Source of the DNA: Lumbricus rubellus | Lineage: Eukaryota; Annelida; Clitellata; Crassiclitellata; Lumbricidae | Assembly (NCBI GenBank): GCA_945859605.1 | Contig: OX243822.1 | Coordinates: 4,769,852-4,833,851, forward strand | Direction: 5' to 3' | Length of the DNA stretch: 64,000 bases | Shown here: positions 23,529 to 36,600 of the stretch, one piece after another | Position numbering within the stretch: position 1 is the first letter of the stretch | Layout of the letters: each line of letters opens with the position of its first letter | Translations under genes and position numbers: made by a program | Notes under the pieces: model-generated | The model's database searches: none | What the model saw: the letters and a program-made list of their open reading frames with translations, nothing else | Told to the model about the DNA's origin: nothing

Positions 23529-24425
23529 GGGGTCATTGCATAATTACGTAACGCTCGAGGGTGGGTGGGTGGGGTCATTGAAACCGTTACGAAACGTTAC
23601 GGGGGTGGGTGGGTGGGGGAAGCTGAACGTTACGTAACGCCTTGGAAAAAAATTATTAATGAATATTAAATTACGGTACCATCGAATGACACTTTAGACA
23701 AATGATGTGATTGAAGTTTAAACTTCGCGGCCTTGATTTAAAACGTAAACGAAGTAGGCCTAGGTCTTTATATCTGAAGAAGATACGGCAGCGCAGACAC
23801 CAGTTAGCCTACATGCCAGGTCAACAAATTATATGTGCTTCCGTTTGTGCAAACGGGAAACCGCTGTTCGAATTGTTTGGATTTACCAACGGAACAACGT
23901 GTTAGGCATAATTATTTCCCCTTTGATTCCTGTCCACTTAGTGGACACAAATCTCAAACATTTAAATTCATGCTCAACAGAACTCATCAATATTTTCCAT
24001 TAACAATTATCGAAGTGTCCAGACGAAGCAGATAGGCTAATTAGTTCATCTTAGCCTAATTTTGATTGAATGAGTAATTAAGTCCGTGAAACTTTTCAGT
24101 TGTAGGCCTATGTAAAAAATTTATTCTTGAGATAAAATTTAAGAAATTGCAGTTCAGGTATATAAAATAAAACATTCTGTATATTTTAAGCCTAATCTTA
24201 GATCTAGCCTACTATATTAAATTCGTTATGAAAATACGAATTATATATACGAATTTGCATATAGGTATGGTAGGTCTAAATCTTAACAGATTTTTCGTAA
24301 AAATCGTTACGTAACGCTGGGGAGGGTGGGTGGGTGGGTCAAGGGAAGCGTTACGAAGCGTTACCGGGTGGGTGGGTGGGTCAAAAACGGACATTTTCGG
24401 CGTTACGTAATTATGCAATGACCCC
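23529..24425. mobile_element. Harbinger/ISL2EU-like non-autonomous element
   Basis: The 897-bp element has matching ends GGGGTCATTGCATAATTACG and the inverted CGTAATTATGCAATGACCCC. TTA repeats flank it (23526-23528 and 24426-24428), fitting the TWA target of PIF/Harbinger. Subterminal GGGTGGGTGGGT blocks follow each TIR. Copy B at about 36367 has the empty site. No transposase is encoded. An ISL2EU assignment is equally possible. Confidence 0.7.
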
Positions 24426-24514
24426 TTACCATACACTAAATACTTTCCAAAGTTCAAAACTGGAACCATTTTCATGGAAGGAATTCTTAAAAGAAGAAGA
24501 AGCAGTGGACTAAC

Positions 24515-24606
24515 ATTTTCTGTAGATCCCAATCACCACACGTGGCAAAGATGATCTTCCGTCCTGGGTCGACCAACCCCTCGGTATTCATCCACTCAAC
24601 AAACTT
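24515..24606 (-). CDS. Exonuclease cassette A, exon 4
   Basis: A 92-bp minus-strand exon with CAG acceptor and GTTAGT donor. It encodes KFVEWMNTEGLVDPGRKII and then FATCGDWDLQK, including the third acidic catalytic residue in CGDWD. Against exon 4B the changes seen are V for D, T for A and A for V. The frame is open. Confidence 0.85.
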
Positions 24607-24739
24607 CTGAACGGTTCAAATGATACAAACTTCACATGTATCATCAAAAACTATCATAATTTCTATTCATAATATAATTATTTTTATTATGACGCCATTT
24701 ATAAAGGTGTCTAAAAAGTGCCTTCATCCACTCATCAAA

Positions 24740-25108
24740 CTTCTTTGCGACGCCTCGAAAGTCTCCACGTTGCCAACAACAAGTTCGAGGCTTTCCCCCT
24801 CGCTCTCTGTGATCTCCAGTCGCTCCGCTTCCTGGACTTCAGCGACAATCTCCTTCCGGATCTTCCGGACGCCATCGCCCGCCTCCACAACCTTGAGTCG
24901 CTGATCGTAGTCTTCAATCGCCTGGAGAGGATCCCCGACTCACTCTGCGATATGATCAACCTCCACGTCCTCTGGCTTGGAAATAACCGACTGCGGCGTC
25001 TCCCGCGTAACTTCGGTCGTCTGCGGAACCTCGACTAGGGTTTCCGACACACTTCGTCGTCGGTCATCGACGGGAATCCAATGACCCACCCACCGCTCGA
25101 CATATGGT
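24740..25108 (+). pseudogene. Partial LRR gene copy with premature stop
   Basis: The block matches LRR gene codons from about residue 125 (RRLESLHVANN) to the PPLDI segment. It is truncated at both ends, joining copy A intron sequence on the left and copy B sequence (atggtttgtggc) on the right. A TGG codon of the intact genes has become TAG (25036-25038). Silent changes are more frequent than between the tandem copies. It marks the junction between duplication copies. Confidence 0.9.
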
Positions 25109-25394
25109 TTGTGGCATAATTCACGTTCCAGCGGTTTCTCTCTGCCGCGGATTCTGATCTAGACACATGAATATCATACACTGCATAATTATATCCCACC
25201 AGAGACGTCTAGATTAGACACTGTTGTATATTAAACCACATTCCTCGGAATTCTTGTCCACACACCACATAACACCACAACACAAATCGAATTGACATCT
25301 TGTTTACTGCAATTTTAAGATTTCAAAATATTTGATCAACAAAACTGGTTACAATCCTACAATCGTCAATTCCAAAATTCAATTAGCACCACTC

Positions 25395-27620
25395 TAATTC
25401 TAAGCGTATAGGGCACCAGTTTATTCACGAGCGCAGTACGATGGCTCGGTTCAAAACGGAAAAGTACAATCAAAACAACGTCAGAAGGATTGGCTATCCG
25501 ATTCCGATAAAGCCGATACACTAATACTGTTAGTAATTATTGTACTTTGGCGGAATCAAGGTCAGTCTCAACACGTTTGTCTTCAGTTACAGCTTCCCAT
25601 TGAGCTGGAATACGAATTCCTTCTCCGCCAAGGCTTTCAAGATTCTCGCAATGTTGACGCAATCATCTAAATGCAAGAAACATTGCACTGAACAATAACG
25701 TATAATTATATAGCTATTTATTTAATTGCTTTTCCATTTATAAAGGTCCTAATTGTAATCGTAAACTCGAATTTCTAAAGCGCTACTCGAAATCTAAGCG
25801 TGGGGCACCAGCTTATTCACGAGCGCTGCGTTGAGTCAGAAGGGTTTTCCGTGAGAGTAGTCCGTGGTGGTCCGGGTATAGAGTTACCATAGGATGATTA
25901 GATCAGAGGGTGTTTAGGACTCTATGTGTCTACTTGTGTCTAAAGGTGTCTAGTTAAAACTTCATAAATATCTTAACCCCAACTAACGTACATACACACA
26001 TTTATTTAGATATGCTGTTTCTTTATAACGGTGTCTAATTAAAACCCTGCGTGTGTGTGTGTGCGCGCGCGCATTTTATGGTCTCTTTCTGGAGCAAAAT
26101 TATTATTATTATTATCACGTGTGAATAATTATTCAAATGATCTTTTTCTGCAAATGGTTTGTATCATAAGACTAATAATTCATATTCCTACGGTTACTCT
26201 TGGACAAGAAATACACATATACGCATGAAAATATTTTACACCGCATATAATTATATCGACTACACATCACGTTATTAAAGGTGTCTAACGAAACGCACAC
26301 AGCAGATAAAGTTTCTGTTTAACAAAAAACTATGTGTTAACAAAGATCAGTAGCGTCGCCCTCCCCATTCATCTAGACATGGGACTGGCACTGATTGGCC
26401 GAAATTAGTATTGACCTAGTAGTGTTAATTGTTGAACGACATCATTATTAAGTCTGCCTGGGACATTGACGTCAACCACACCATAATTATAATAGTCACA
26501 TGATCATGTATTGATCATTAAGCAAATGATACGCCATTGTGGTTTCTTGCCAGAGTCTATGTCAAGTCGCATTCGTAATATTCAAATTTTTACAGTGCCA
26601 CCCGAAAGCCAAGCGCGGGGCACGAGCTTATTCACGAGCGCAAGTGTTACTCAATTGTCCGAAGTGTCCGAATATAGATATTTAAATACATTAGCAATAA
26701 TTCTAATTATGTTCTCCGGTCTAAATGCTTACTCCATCCTATTTTTAGTAACAGAGAGAATTTTTTCTAGACCACATAACTTTTTATTGCCTATTAAAGT
26801 TCGTCATCATTTCATCTCACGTATTCTGCATAAGCACGCCTACTAACATAATATTTTCTTCTTGGGTTGCAATAGTATACAATGTAGGGACCTTGACTCT
26901 CAATTGCTTATGCGCTTTGGCGTGAAATTCAGATTCTGGCAAGAAACCACACTGTAGTCGGGAGCGCCTCTGAGTAGATAACCTTGAAGGGGCGTTATAA
27001 AAAGTGCAAAAGCAAACAATACGTAAATTCCATTTAAAATAATAATGCTTGGTTGATTGGTTGAATTGTGATCCGAACCTATGCATGGACATTTCTGGAC
27101 TGCTTTTGTGACCAACTTAGACTAGTGTATTTCTGCACACTTCTATTTAAATATATAAAACGTTAAAATGGTGTCGAAGTCAGCGGAATTTAAAACTTCA
27201 ACCTTCATATATGATTGCAAACTCCGCCTCTTGTCTCGATTGTAATTACGCCAACCGGACATCCTGATCTAAAAGCAAGGGCCAAGTTACAGGGCGGACG
27301 TCCGCAAAAGTACGGAAAAGGCAAAGGATTGTTCTAAAGTAGGTAATTACGCAGGACAGCCAAATATTAGATATCGCCGTTTGCAGTAGGATTATACAGT
27401 TATGAAGAAAGTTAAGACGAGCTACTTAATGAATTCTTTTAAAATATTTAACTTAAAAATAGACAAACTTAACATAAATACTTGATAAAACTTCACTAAA
27501 TATTGAGACTGTAGTACATTAAGTCACCAGGTGGCCTACTCTTGAATTTATCACAGACTCGACGTCAACGTGAAGTGCACGCAGGGCACCGGCTTATTCA
27601 CGAGCGCTACTTTGTGTCAG
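25395..27620. repeat. Dispersed cttattcacgagcgc repeat, four copies in copy B
   Basis: Copies lie near 25395-25450, 25775-25840, 26590-26640 and 27573-27620, each with gcaccagcttattcacgagc-like cores (small variants). The first three match those of copy A in position; the fourth has no equivalent noticed in A. Confidence 0.6.
25587..25666 (-). CDS. ERI3: ERI3-like exon 7 (terminal)
   Basis: 80 bp after a tgcatttag acceptor, ending in TAA at 25587-25589. It encodes DCVNIARILKALAEKEFVF and then QLNGKL. The first two bases complete the GAT codon split with exon 6. Confidence 0.9.
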
Positions 27621-30600
27621 AGTACGTAGCTGTACCGATTGATCCAGAGCAGACGGAGTCAGCTTGCCATAGAGCCACACACACTTAACTATAAAGCGCA
27701 CCATGACAACCTCTTATAAACATTCTCAAAGACAGTTAAGATGCACTTGTTTAGAACTGTCTGGTAGCTACATGTATGTTAAGCGCCTTTGTGAGGTCAT
27801 TGTAAGGCGCTATATAAATGTTCATACACATACATCATGTACATATCACGCAAATAAATCGCTAATCAGCTTACCAATTCCGCTGTGATGTCTTCCAATT
27901 AGTGGAAGGTCCAAGACTTGAAGCATCTGAATGAGGTCACCCTTCGGATAAATCCCCGTTACCGTCTCAAACGTCTGAAAAATGAAGCATCGCAACACCG
28001 TAACGTTGCCATTAAAGCGTTAAACGACTCACAATGCAATGCTCTTTTTAGACACCCTTCTAACGCTTTCTTCTAATGCTATGTAAGACTGCAACGCAAA
28101 AATAAATAAATCCAATTTGTGCAAAGAATGAAAATCAAGAAAGTTGGTGACATTGCTTACATGTGACATTTACTGCCGTCTTTTAATGAATTTCCCAAGC
28201 AAAAGATTTAACATAACTTGTATAGTTGGTGTTATTAGCTGTTAACCAATTTGCTGTTAAGCCACGAACACTAATGACATTGAACAATAATATTATGTTT
28301 AATATGGATAAGGCAACGAACAATGATAGTGTGATCTCAACGTTATATGGTGTATTTTTAACGTCATGAATTCATTGTTACTGCGCTGTATATTGTATAA
28401 GATGTAAATTGTCGTCAACGGCCTTCGATGTCATACGACGACGTAAAACTTTGGTTAAATAAAAAATAATAAAAAAATCCATTAACATTCAACCGTCACA
28501 ATAAAATTATGTAATTAAATGCTGAAGAATGTAACAGTATCATTAGACACCTTTCTAACAATTTCTACTAAATGTATATTATATAGCAACGCAGAACAAA
28601 GTTATTGGTTAGCGTCGTCAACAATAAAAACTATCGGTCAACATAACACACCTTTCTAACGCTTTCTTTCAAGGCTATATCACACAGCAACGAGGCAAAC
28701 GTTAATGTTTACATAATCTGACGCATATTAAAATATCACAAAACGTGTGAAAAATTATAGTTCTCTCATTATACACCTTTCTAATGTTTTCTTGTCATGT
28801 TATGTAATATGGCAACGCGGGTTCGTTGCGGCAATCGCTAGAAACAGCCAATGTATGTTCACGCTCAACAGTCGTGGTAGACACCGGGTGTCGTTAAACC
28901 CTGGACAATGCTTTCATTTGCTGCAGTTAACCTATATTCAACATCTCCAATTTAAAAACTAAATTTAGTCCTTTCCTCACTGCTACAGCACACTTCCACT
29001 GATTTAAACTCGTAGCCTACAATCGGGTAGTGACAGACTTAAGCTTCGACAAAAGAGAGGGAAATTACATTGTTTCTGAGTGGATTTCTTGAAGAGGCGC
29101 TATATAAATTCTTGAAATGAATGAATGAATTGTTGACCATAATAATAAAGAACTCATTTATCTTATCAACCTATCGTTCTTTAAAGACCTTTATTTTCCC
29201 CGTAGTTTTTCGCGCTGAGAGCGACTCTGAATAGTCATTCTGCGAAGAGGCGCCATATAAATGCATAGAGGCAATGCAATATAAAACTCAATGATATAAA
29301 GAAAGCGTCCATAAAACAGAAACTACAAGCCAACGGAACGTAAACGAGATAACATCGACGTTAACGCCCTCCACCATTCGTAAGATGTCGCTAATCATTC
29401 GCCAAAAATTGCACTATATTAGACACCTTTTAAAGGCTACACATTCGTAAATATAAAGGCATAATTAGAAACCTTTATAAATTTGTTCAACGACCTCATA
29501 TTACTGTAGACTGACAACCTAATCACAGATAATCATCTCCACCTATACTATTATATGCATGCAATAAAACGGTTGTTCGTGGCCAGTCCAAAGGGTTACA
29601 AAATTAGGAGGGTGACGTCGAGCATCGTCGTTATCACGCAGTCATCAAACATCAACTACTGCATTTCTCATTCCAAGAAATACATAACGCATCTTCGAGT
29701 AGCCCACTTACAATCCCTTGGTCTGATGCATACGAGAAGAGGTGTGAGCAAGTATACTAATCAGATGGCAAGGAAGAGGCATTGCATGTCGTCCGCTATC
29801 GAGCCGTGGATAAAGAGGGCAAGGGAATTTACATATGCAGTCATACATACATACATACATACACATGCATGCATGCATGTATACATACATACATACATAC
29901 ATACATACATACATACATACATACATACATACATACATACATACATACATACATACATACATACATACATACATACATACATACATACATACATACATAC
30001 ACACATACATACATACATATACACAAAAAAACACAGACAAAACCCAAAGATGAAAGGCAAATACAGGCATACATCTATGCATGTAAGATTGTATTTTTGT
30101 ATGTGTTCAGGGGAAAAAACACACAAAAACAGACATCACGAAATTGCTTACTTTCTTTATGTTGATCCACTTTTTCAGATAATCTTTGTAGTCAAGCTTT
30201 AGACGTCCGGCTTCTTTCACTAACCTAAAACAAAGTCATTGATCCTAAATTCATCCAACACTTTTCAATTCATTGTCAAGTCCTTTGAACTAAAACAAGA
30301 ATGCATTCAGTATAATGTATTTATTAAGCGCCACAATCTATCAACGGATAAATCGATCGCGCTGAGCAACTGTGATGAAAAGACTTTCTCCCTACAGGGC
30401 CTATACAGTAACCAACTCACTGTATCTGTGAAAAAGCATTGGATCTTCATGTTACAAGATTACCTATAATATACACCAACGCGGACATAGTACCCTACGT
30501 TTCCGCGTCTTGCACTTATATACCAGAGTTTAACTCCTTTTAAAAGGTGTTTTAATAGAGCGCTCCATACTGCTCTAATAATGTAACACTATACACCATA

Positions 30601-33600
30601 CAAAAGAAGCTACCAAACTTTCTCTTATTCCCCAGTTTAACGTCGTCTTATGACGACAAAGGCCGCTGACAGCAACAGAAAAACTACACTTGGGAAAAAA
30701 ACAAAATTAAAGCATCCGAAAACCGCAATAAAGAGTTTTATAAACGGAGCATTACCATCTCAATTCTTTAACAATAAGACGTCGTTTTTTAAAGTATAGC
30801 ATCATGGTCATTTGAGCGAAAACATTTGCAATCATTCAAATTGTTGACGTCTTTGAGTAGGCTAATAGGCCAATATGTCCTCACTTGCAATCAATCAATC
30901 AATCAATCAAACGTTTTATTTTGCAACCAAATAAAACAAGGTTTAAAAATCATTGCAATATCAGCATACCACTGTTACAAAAATGGGAGCGGGGCGATCG
31001 CTTTCCGAACAATCAGGGATGCCACTCTGAATTTTGAAAAAAGGTCAGATCCTGTCGAAAAAAGGTTAGAAAAGGCTAGATTGACAATTTATCTCGAAAA
31101 TGCAAGGATTTTTCCATTTTTCCGGTTTGAAATTTCTGACGACCTTTTTTAGTCATCAGATGATTAAAATTTGCTCTTTTTCTTCCGGATAAAATTTCCG
31201 ATGACCTTCCTTTAAGTTTTCTACTCCAAAATTTACAATTTTTGGTCCAAATTCAAAACAGTTTCTTACTTTTTTACGTCTTTTGTGCAATTTCACCTTA
31301 AAATTTCTATTTTATGTGTAAAAGTCGGAAAAACCGCCGTGAGAAAAAAAGGCTAGATCCCGACTTAAAAATCTAGAAACCTAGACAAGACCAAAAACAC
31401 CTAGATCTAGGTGGAAAAAGCTATGAGTGGCATCTCTGCGAACAATAACAGCAACAATAACAATAATAATAATTTCACTTTGGAGACGTTAGACACCACC
31501 GAAACGCTTTTAACGGCTGACATATAGTTGTAAAACTTAACAGTATAAATCTCTCCCTCGGAGCGCCGTTCGGGCCATCGAACCATAGATGCCACCCGAC
31601 GGTGTGAATGTCCGATGCGTACGCCTTGTCGTGGCGGGGGAGCTGCAGCCGACTTCAACATCTTCGGAGACCGGAGTCGGTGACCAAGTGCGCAAGGGCA
31701 ACACACCCCTCGAAGCGTCGTTCGAGCGCCGACACAAGAGGCTCACTCGTCGACGTAAGTCCGATGCGTACGCCGAAAGGCGAGGGAGAAGAACGCAAGG
31801 GCGACAGTACCTCCGCCACTGGGAGTCCAGGCTTTGCACACCAGCTGCATAGTGCCTGCCAGTGCCAGTCCCAAGCCTGGAAGAAGGGAGGAGGGCGCCG
31901 CTAACAGCCTTCGTTGCTATACAGCTAGGCGTAAAACAGATGAATACTACTACTACTAGTATAAATCAGTTCAATCGAAAAGTGACAAGTAAACTATATA
32001 TCGAAGCTGTTGCAGGCGTTTTGAAGGTGTCTTCCTTTTTTTTAAATCTTACGACGCCACTCTTTATTTGCGTCACTGTAGCCTTCATATTCCTCGGGAA
32101 CAGTAATTGAGTATAATATAATTATATGGAGGTGGTTTCCCGTTGACTTCCCCCTCAGTGTTTCAACGTCGATGTCTTCCATCGCCCGTTCTTCGGTCAC
32201 TTCGCCCATGAATGGCTCTCGTCACTTATACCGGCGAGTACTTGGTCGTGCAGTAGTTGGTGGGAGAGAAAAGGTCAATGCTGGAGACAATACGGAGGCG
32301 ACAGAGAAACTGGATTGGCCACATCATGAGGAGTTACACCATAGTACGAGATATCATCGAAGGAAGAATGGAGGGGAAAAAGACAAGAGGAAGACCAAGA
32401 ACAATGCTGCTGGACTGGATGATGACAAAGGACGGTTACAGAAGGCTAAAGATGGATGCACAGAACAGATAATTATGCATGGCGTCATTTGACGTATGAA
32501 CCTGCCTGACGGCAGAGAACTAAAGAAGAAAGTAAGTAAGTATTTTCTTTATTACTCCACTTGCAAACGCACAATGGGACACAGAACATCATTGTAATAC
32601 ATAGAAGTAATAATAGGTAATAAAAACGTCAAATTAGAAATCACAAGTTAAATTATAATATAATTACTAAACTATTATCGTCAAATATGTTAACTTTATA
32701 GCATTCTCGTGATAAATCCTTTACCAATCAACGAATCACATCGTGGTATCTCTAGATTATGTGAGCGGGGCCTAAAGGAATAACGGGTTACACGTTCGGG
32801 TGGAAGAAGATAATAGAGGACATGCCCAGGGTCACAGAGGATAGAAGAAAAGAGGGATACATCAGCCTTAGTACATTAAAAAAGGAGTGTTAGTGGGGAA
32901 AAAACCTTGGCGTATCAACTTTCTAATAATAGCGGACAGACGACTCCTCTGACCCTCATTTGCAAAACCCCACCATTCTGGTGAAGAATAAAGCATACGC
33001 GCGACTGTGGTGGAACGTACAACATCATGGAGTCGGCTGCCTGTCAAACCATGAACATGAAGGACCACACGAAGGTGGCATGGGTGGTCATTTGAGCAGT
33101 AGAGGCTGTTTGAGTCGTTTGCGCCCAATTTCCCTCCATAAGATGTTTATCCGAAGTTATACACCTCCGAAACGCTTTTAATAACGACTGCAATATAGTT
33201 GTAAATCTTAAAAGGAAGAAACAGTTCAGCCGACCATGGATGAATCCGAGTTGACCAGGATCTATGACAACAGAGGCCGTTACCCTGGACAGAAATTTGC
33301 TTGGCATATTACAGCACTTATGAGCAAGGTACTAGACCAGTAAATAGGAGAAATGACATCTTAAGCCCTACGACGCCACTCGATATTTGCGTCGCTGTGG
33401 CCTCCATATTCCTCTGCATGAGTAATTGGTGTCATAATTAAGGTGTCTAATGTTGCATAAAACATCGATGCTGACTTAATTTTTAGATCGCAGCCTTCAA
33501 AGTGAACTTCACACTACCCCCAAGACGACAACAGTCTGAATTGTTTCACGTTTAACCCATTTACCGCCGCTATGAGAAATAGCCAAGGTATCAAGCTGCA

Positions 33601-36600
33601 GCTGATAGTATATCATCAAAATGATGCCAATAGACTTCTGAGAGTGCAATTTTATTAAAATTATTTGTTGTGACCTAGTTTCAGGACGTTGCGTTTTCGC
33701 AAAAATGGCAGGAAAGGTGAACCTTATCTATGCATTATAAAGGTGAATGTGACTATGTATGTAGGTGTGTTTTCCAGAATGTATGCCCACAGTTTCGCAG
33801 CTATTGACCTGAAACATTGCACCTGAATAGAGGGCCGCCAGGGCCATCCAGTGGATGGACTGGCTTTTACCCCTCACTGTAGGGGGGAGGGGCGATGGGC
33901 GGCCGGAAAATAACAAATATCGATATTTCCAGATCTTCGACCTAGTTTCACATCTAATCCGAAGCTGACAGCTAGACCGAGTGCCCCCACAGCGACCTCT
34001 CGCCCACAAGGACACACCCCGCCCACAGTGGCCCACCAGGGATGAGGTGGGCGGTGGCTTTCTGGGTGAACGAAAACTTTTGTCTCGAAATTTCATGGGT
34101 AGCGCCATAGGTGCAATCACGTCCTAAAAGTTGGGGGTACCATAGTGAATCACGTCCTAAAAGTTGGGGGAACCATAATAATAAAGTTAGGAGACCACTC
34201 AAAATAGGGGGGACGCGTCCCGTGGGTCCCATAGGGTGGTTGCGCCTATGGGTAGCGCCGGTTACTTCAGAGGAGAGGATGGGGACCCCGGGGGGGTGGC
34301 AGCGAGGTAGGCGGTTACTGGTGACGTGGGTTGTGGTTGGGTGGGTGGGTGGGGTGGTGGTGGGTTGGGTGGGGTGGTGGTGGGGTGGGTGGGGTGGGGT
34401 GGTGAGGCCAGGAATGGCGGTTGGTGTTGGTAGTCACAAATCTAAATTTACTGGATAACACTGGGGGGACACTAGAGCGGTGGAAGCATGTTAGGGCGGG
34501 CGGCAGGCGTGGATGCATGGGTAGGGGTGGTTTGGATGAGGAGATGGGTGCGGAGTGGGGTGGGGTGGGAGAGCGTGGAACTGGATGGGGTTGAGAGGGC
34601 GGGGTAGTGGGTAGTGGCTAGGGCGGGGAAAGCTGAAGCTTTCCGAGCTACGTCAACGCCGGATACCCCAGAGAGGTAGGGGCTGTCCGGAGGCTGGGTG
34701 TGACACTCCGCCCCGTAGTTGGCGCTGGTGGGGGCTGGTGGGGCGGAAACCAGAAATTTCCTGGGAAACTCAAAGTACCCCAGGTAGTTTCTTTGCAAGC
34801 AATCGAAAGTTCATATAAGTTTATATGAGTTACTACATGTATTGTACGTGCCATAGGCCTATTGCGTATAGCGTATTCCGCCGAAGTTGCGAAAACGCAA
34901 CATAATTCGCATAGCGCATTCCGCCGATGTTGCGAAAACGCAACATTAAAATTTCGCGGATTACGCTTTCAGAATACAATGAGATATAAATTTAATAAAC
35001 AAGTGGCGTTTAATTATTGACATTAGTATTCCAATCGTACAGCTTCGCTTCTCAGAAATTTTGACCCGTTATGAGAAAAAAAATTATTGAACAAAACCCT
35101 CTAAGCAGAGGCCAAAAAGACCAAATTTTGACAAATTCAAAAAAATATAAAATGTCTATAAATAAAATTATATTTGGTAACAGCATACTTAGTAAACACC
35201 CACTAAGTAAGTAAAAATGGTTTCGTGCAGGTTTCGGTCGTTGTTAATTTTTCCACAATTTTGTACCAGTACGTTGCGTTTTCGCAACGTTGGCGGTAAA
35301 TGGGTTAAGCACAAAAAACATCACCGTGATGCACTTTTTGATATATCTGATAAAATTTATGCTAAGAAAACACTTTTAGTATGAAATTGTTCAAAATATG
35401 TTCACCTCTCGTGTATATAATTTGTTCTGTGAACGTGCAACGGTCGCAGTTAGCCTATTCTCGAAATAATTATTATTAGTATAAATGCTATCCTCGATTT
35501 TAATTTTATTCAACAACTTCCATTGTTTAATTGACATCGTACCAGCTAGAAAGTTGCTAAAGTCTGCAAAGTTCCGGAGCAAAAAGGCAGCACATTTTTA
35601 AAAGAAACTTCTGTGTAGAACTGCAGGTTAAAATAGCCCAGGGAAAAGGGACGTAATATTATTGATTGAACGAAATTGAGGTATTTATGCAAAACGAGCA
35701 CATGATTTAAAGGTGTCGAAACTCAGGTGCACAAACCTTTTGACAAAGGAAATTAGTGATGTGACCTATTGTTAGGACAGTCTCAATTAAAGAGGTGAGT
35801 TTTGGCTTAATAGCACAGATGTTAGTTTAACGTAGAGAGCTTTTCTCTCCTGCTTTTCCACCTCTTCTTCTTCTACTCCCTTGACCCTGTTTAATTCTAC
35901 CGCACCATCAAAGGCATAGTCGGAAAAACATTTTGAGGGTTCTGCATGGGGATTTTCCAACTTGACACTGCTTCAAAATACATAGAATTAATTAAAAATT
36001 AGGAAATGATTTAGGGGTTAAACGTGTAAACCCCGTAATAATTACATCACCCCACTAATTTCCATTCTCGCTTAAAAACTGCCTTATTTAGCCATTGCTT
36101 ATTTATTTATTTATTTATTTAATGAGAATTTGATATAACGCTCCTTCAAGGTTACTACTCAGGAGCGCTCCCAGTCCAACCCCGGGTCGAATAAGACAGT
36201 CTTGAGAAGAGAAAGAAATGAAGTAGGACTGGGAGCGCTTCTGAGTAGTTTACCTTGAAGGTGCGCTATATAAAAAGTGAATAATAATAATAATAATACA
36301 CGTGATAAAAATACATGTTCACCACATTCATCCTCCTCCACCACTTCTTTCTCTCCATCTTCCTCGCCATACACTAAATACTTTACAAAGTTCAAGGCCG
36401 GAAAACTTTTCGGAGGATGGAATTCTTGAAAGAAGAAGCAGAGGACTAACATTTTCTGTAGATCCCAATCACCACAAGTAACGAATATGATCTTCCGTCC
36501 TGGGTCGACCAACCCCTCGGCATTCATCCATTCATCAAACTTCTGAACAATTCAAATGATACACAAACTTCCCAAATATCATCAAAAACCATCATTATTA

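Noticed and set aside
24740..25108. A third functional LRR gene
   Set aside because: It lacks both ends of the gene and contains an in-frame TAG, so it is a fragment left by the duplication.
29700..30165. Several overlapping frames of 70-215 codons around 29.8-30.1 kb
   Set aside because: They run through a (CATA)n microsatellite and give Tyr-Ile-His-Thr or Met-Tyr-Val-Cys repeats on both strands; the repeat is absent from the paralogous intron in copy A.
31589..31904. Overlapping plus and minus frames of about 90-100 codons at 31.5-31.9 kb
   Set aside because: GC-rich repeat fragment open in several frames; no domain, no start context, and related pieces elsewhere are not open.
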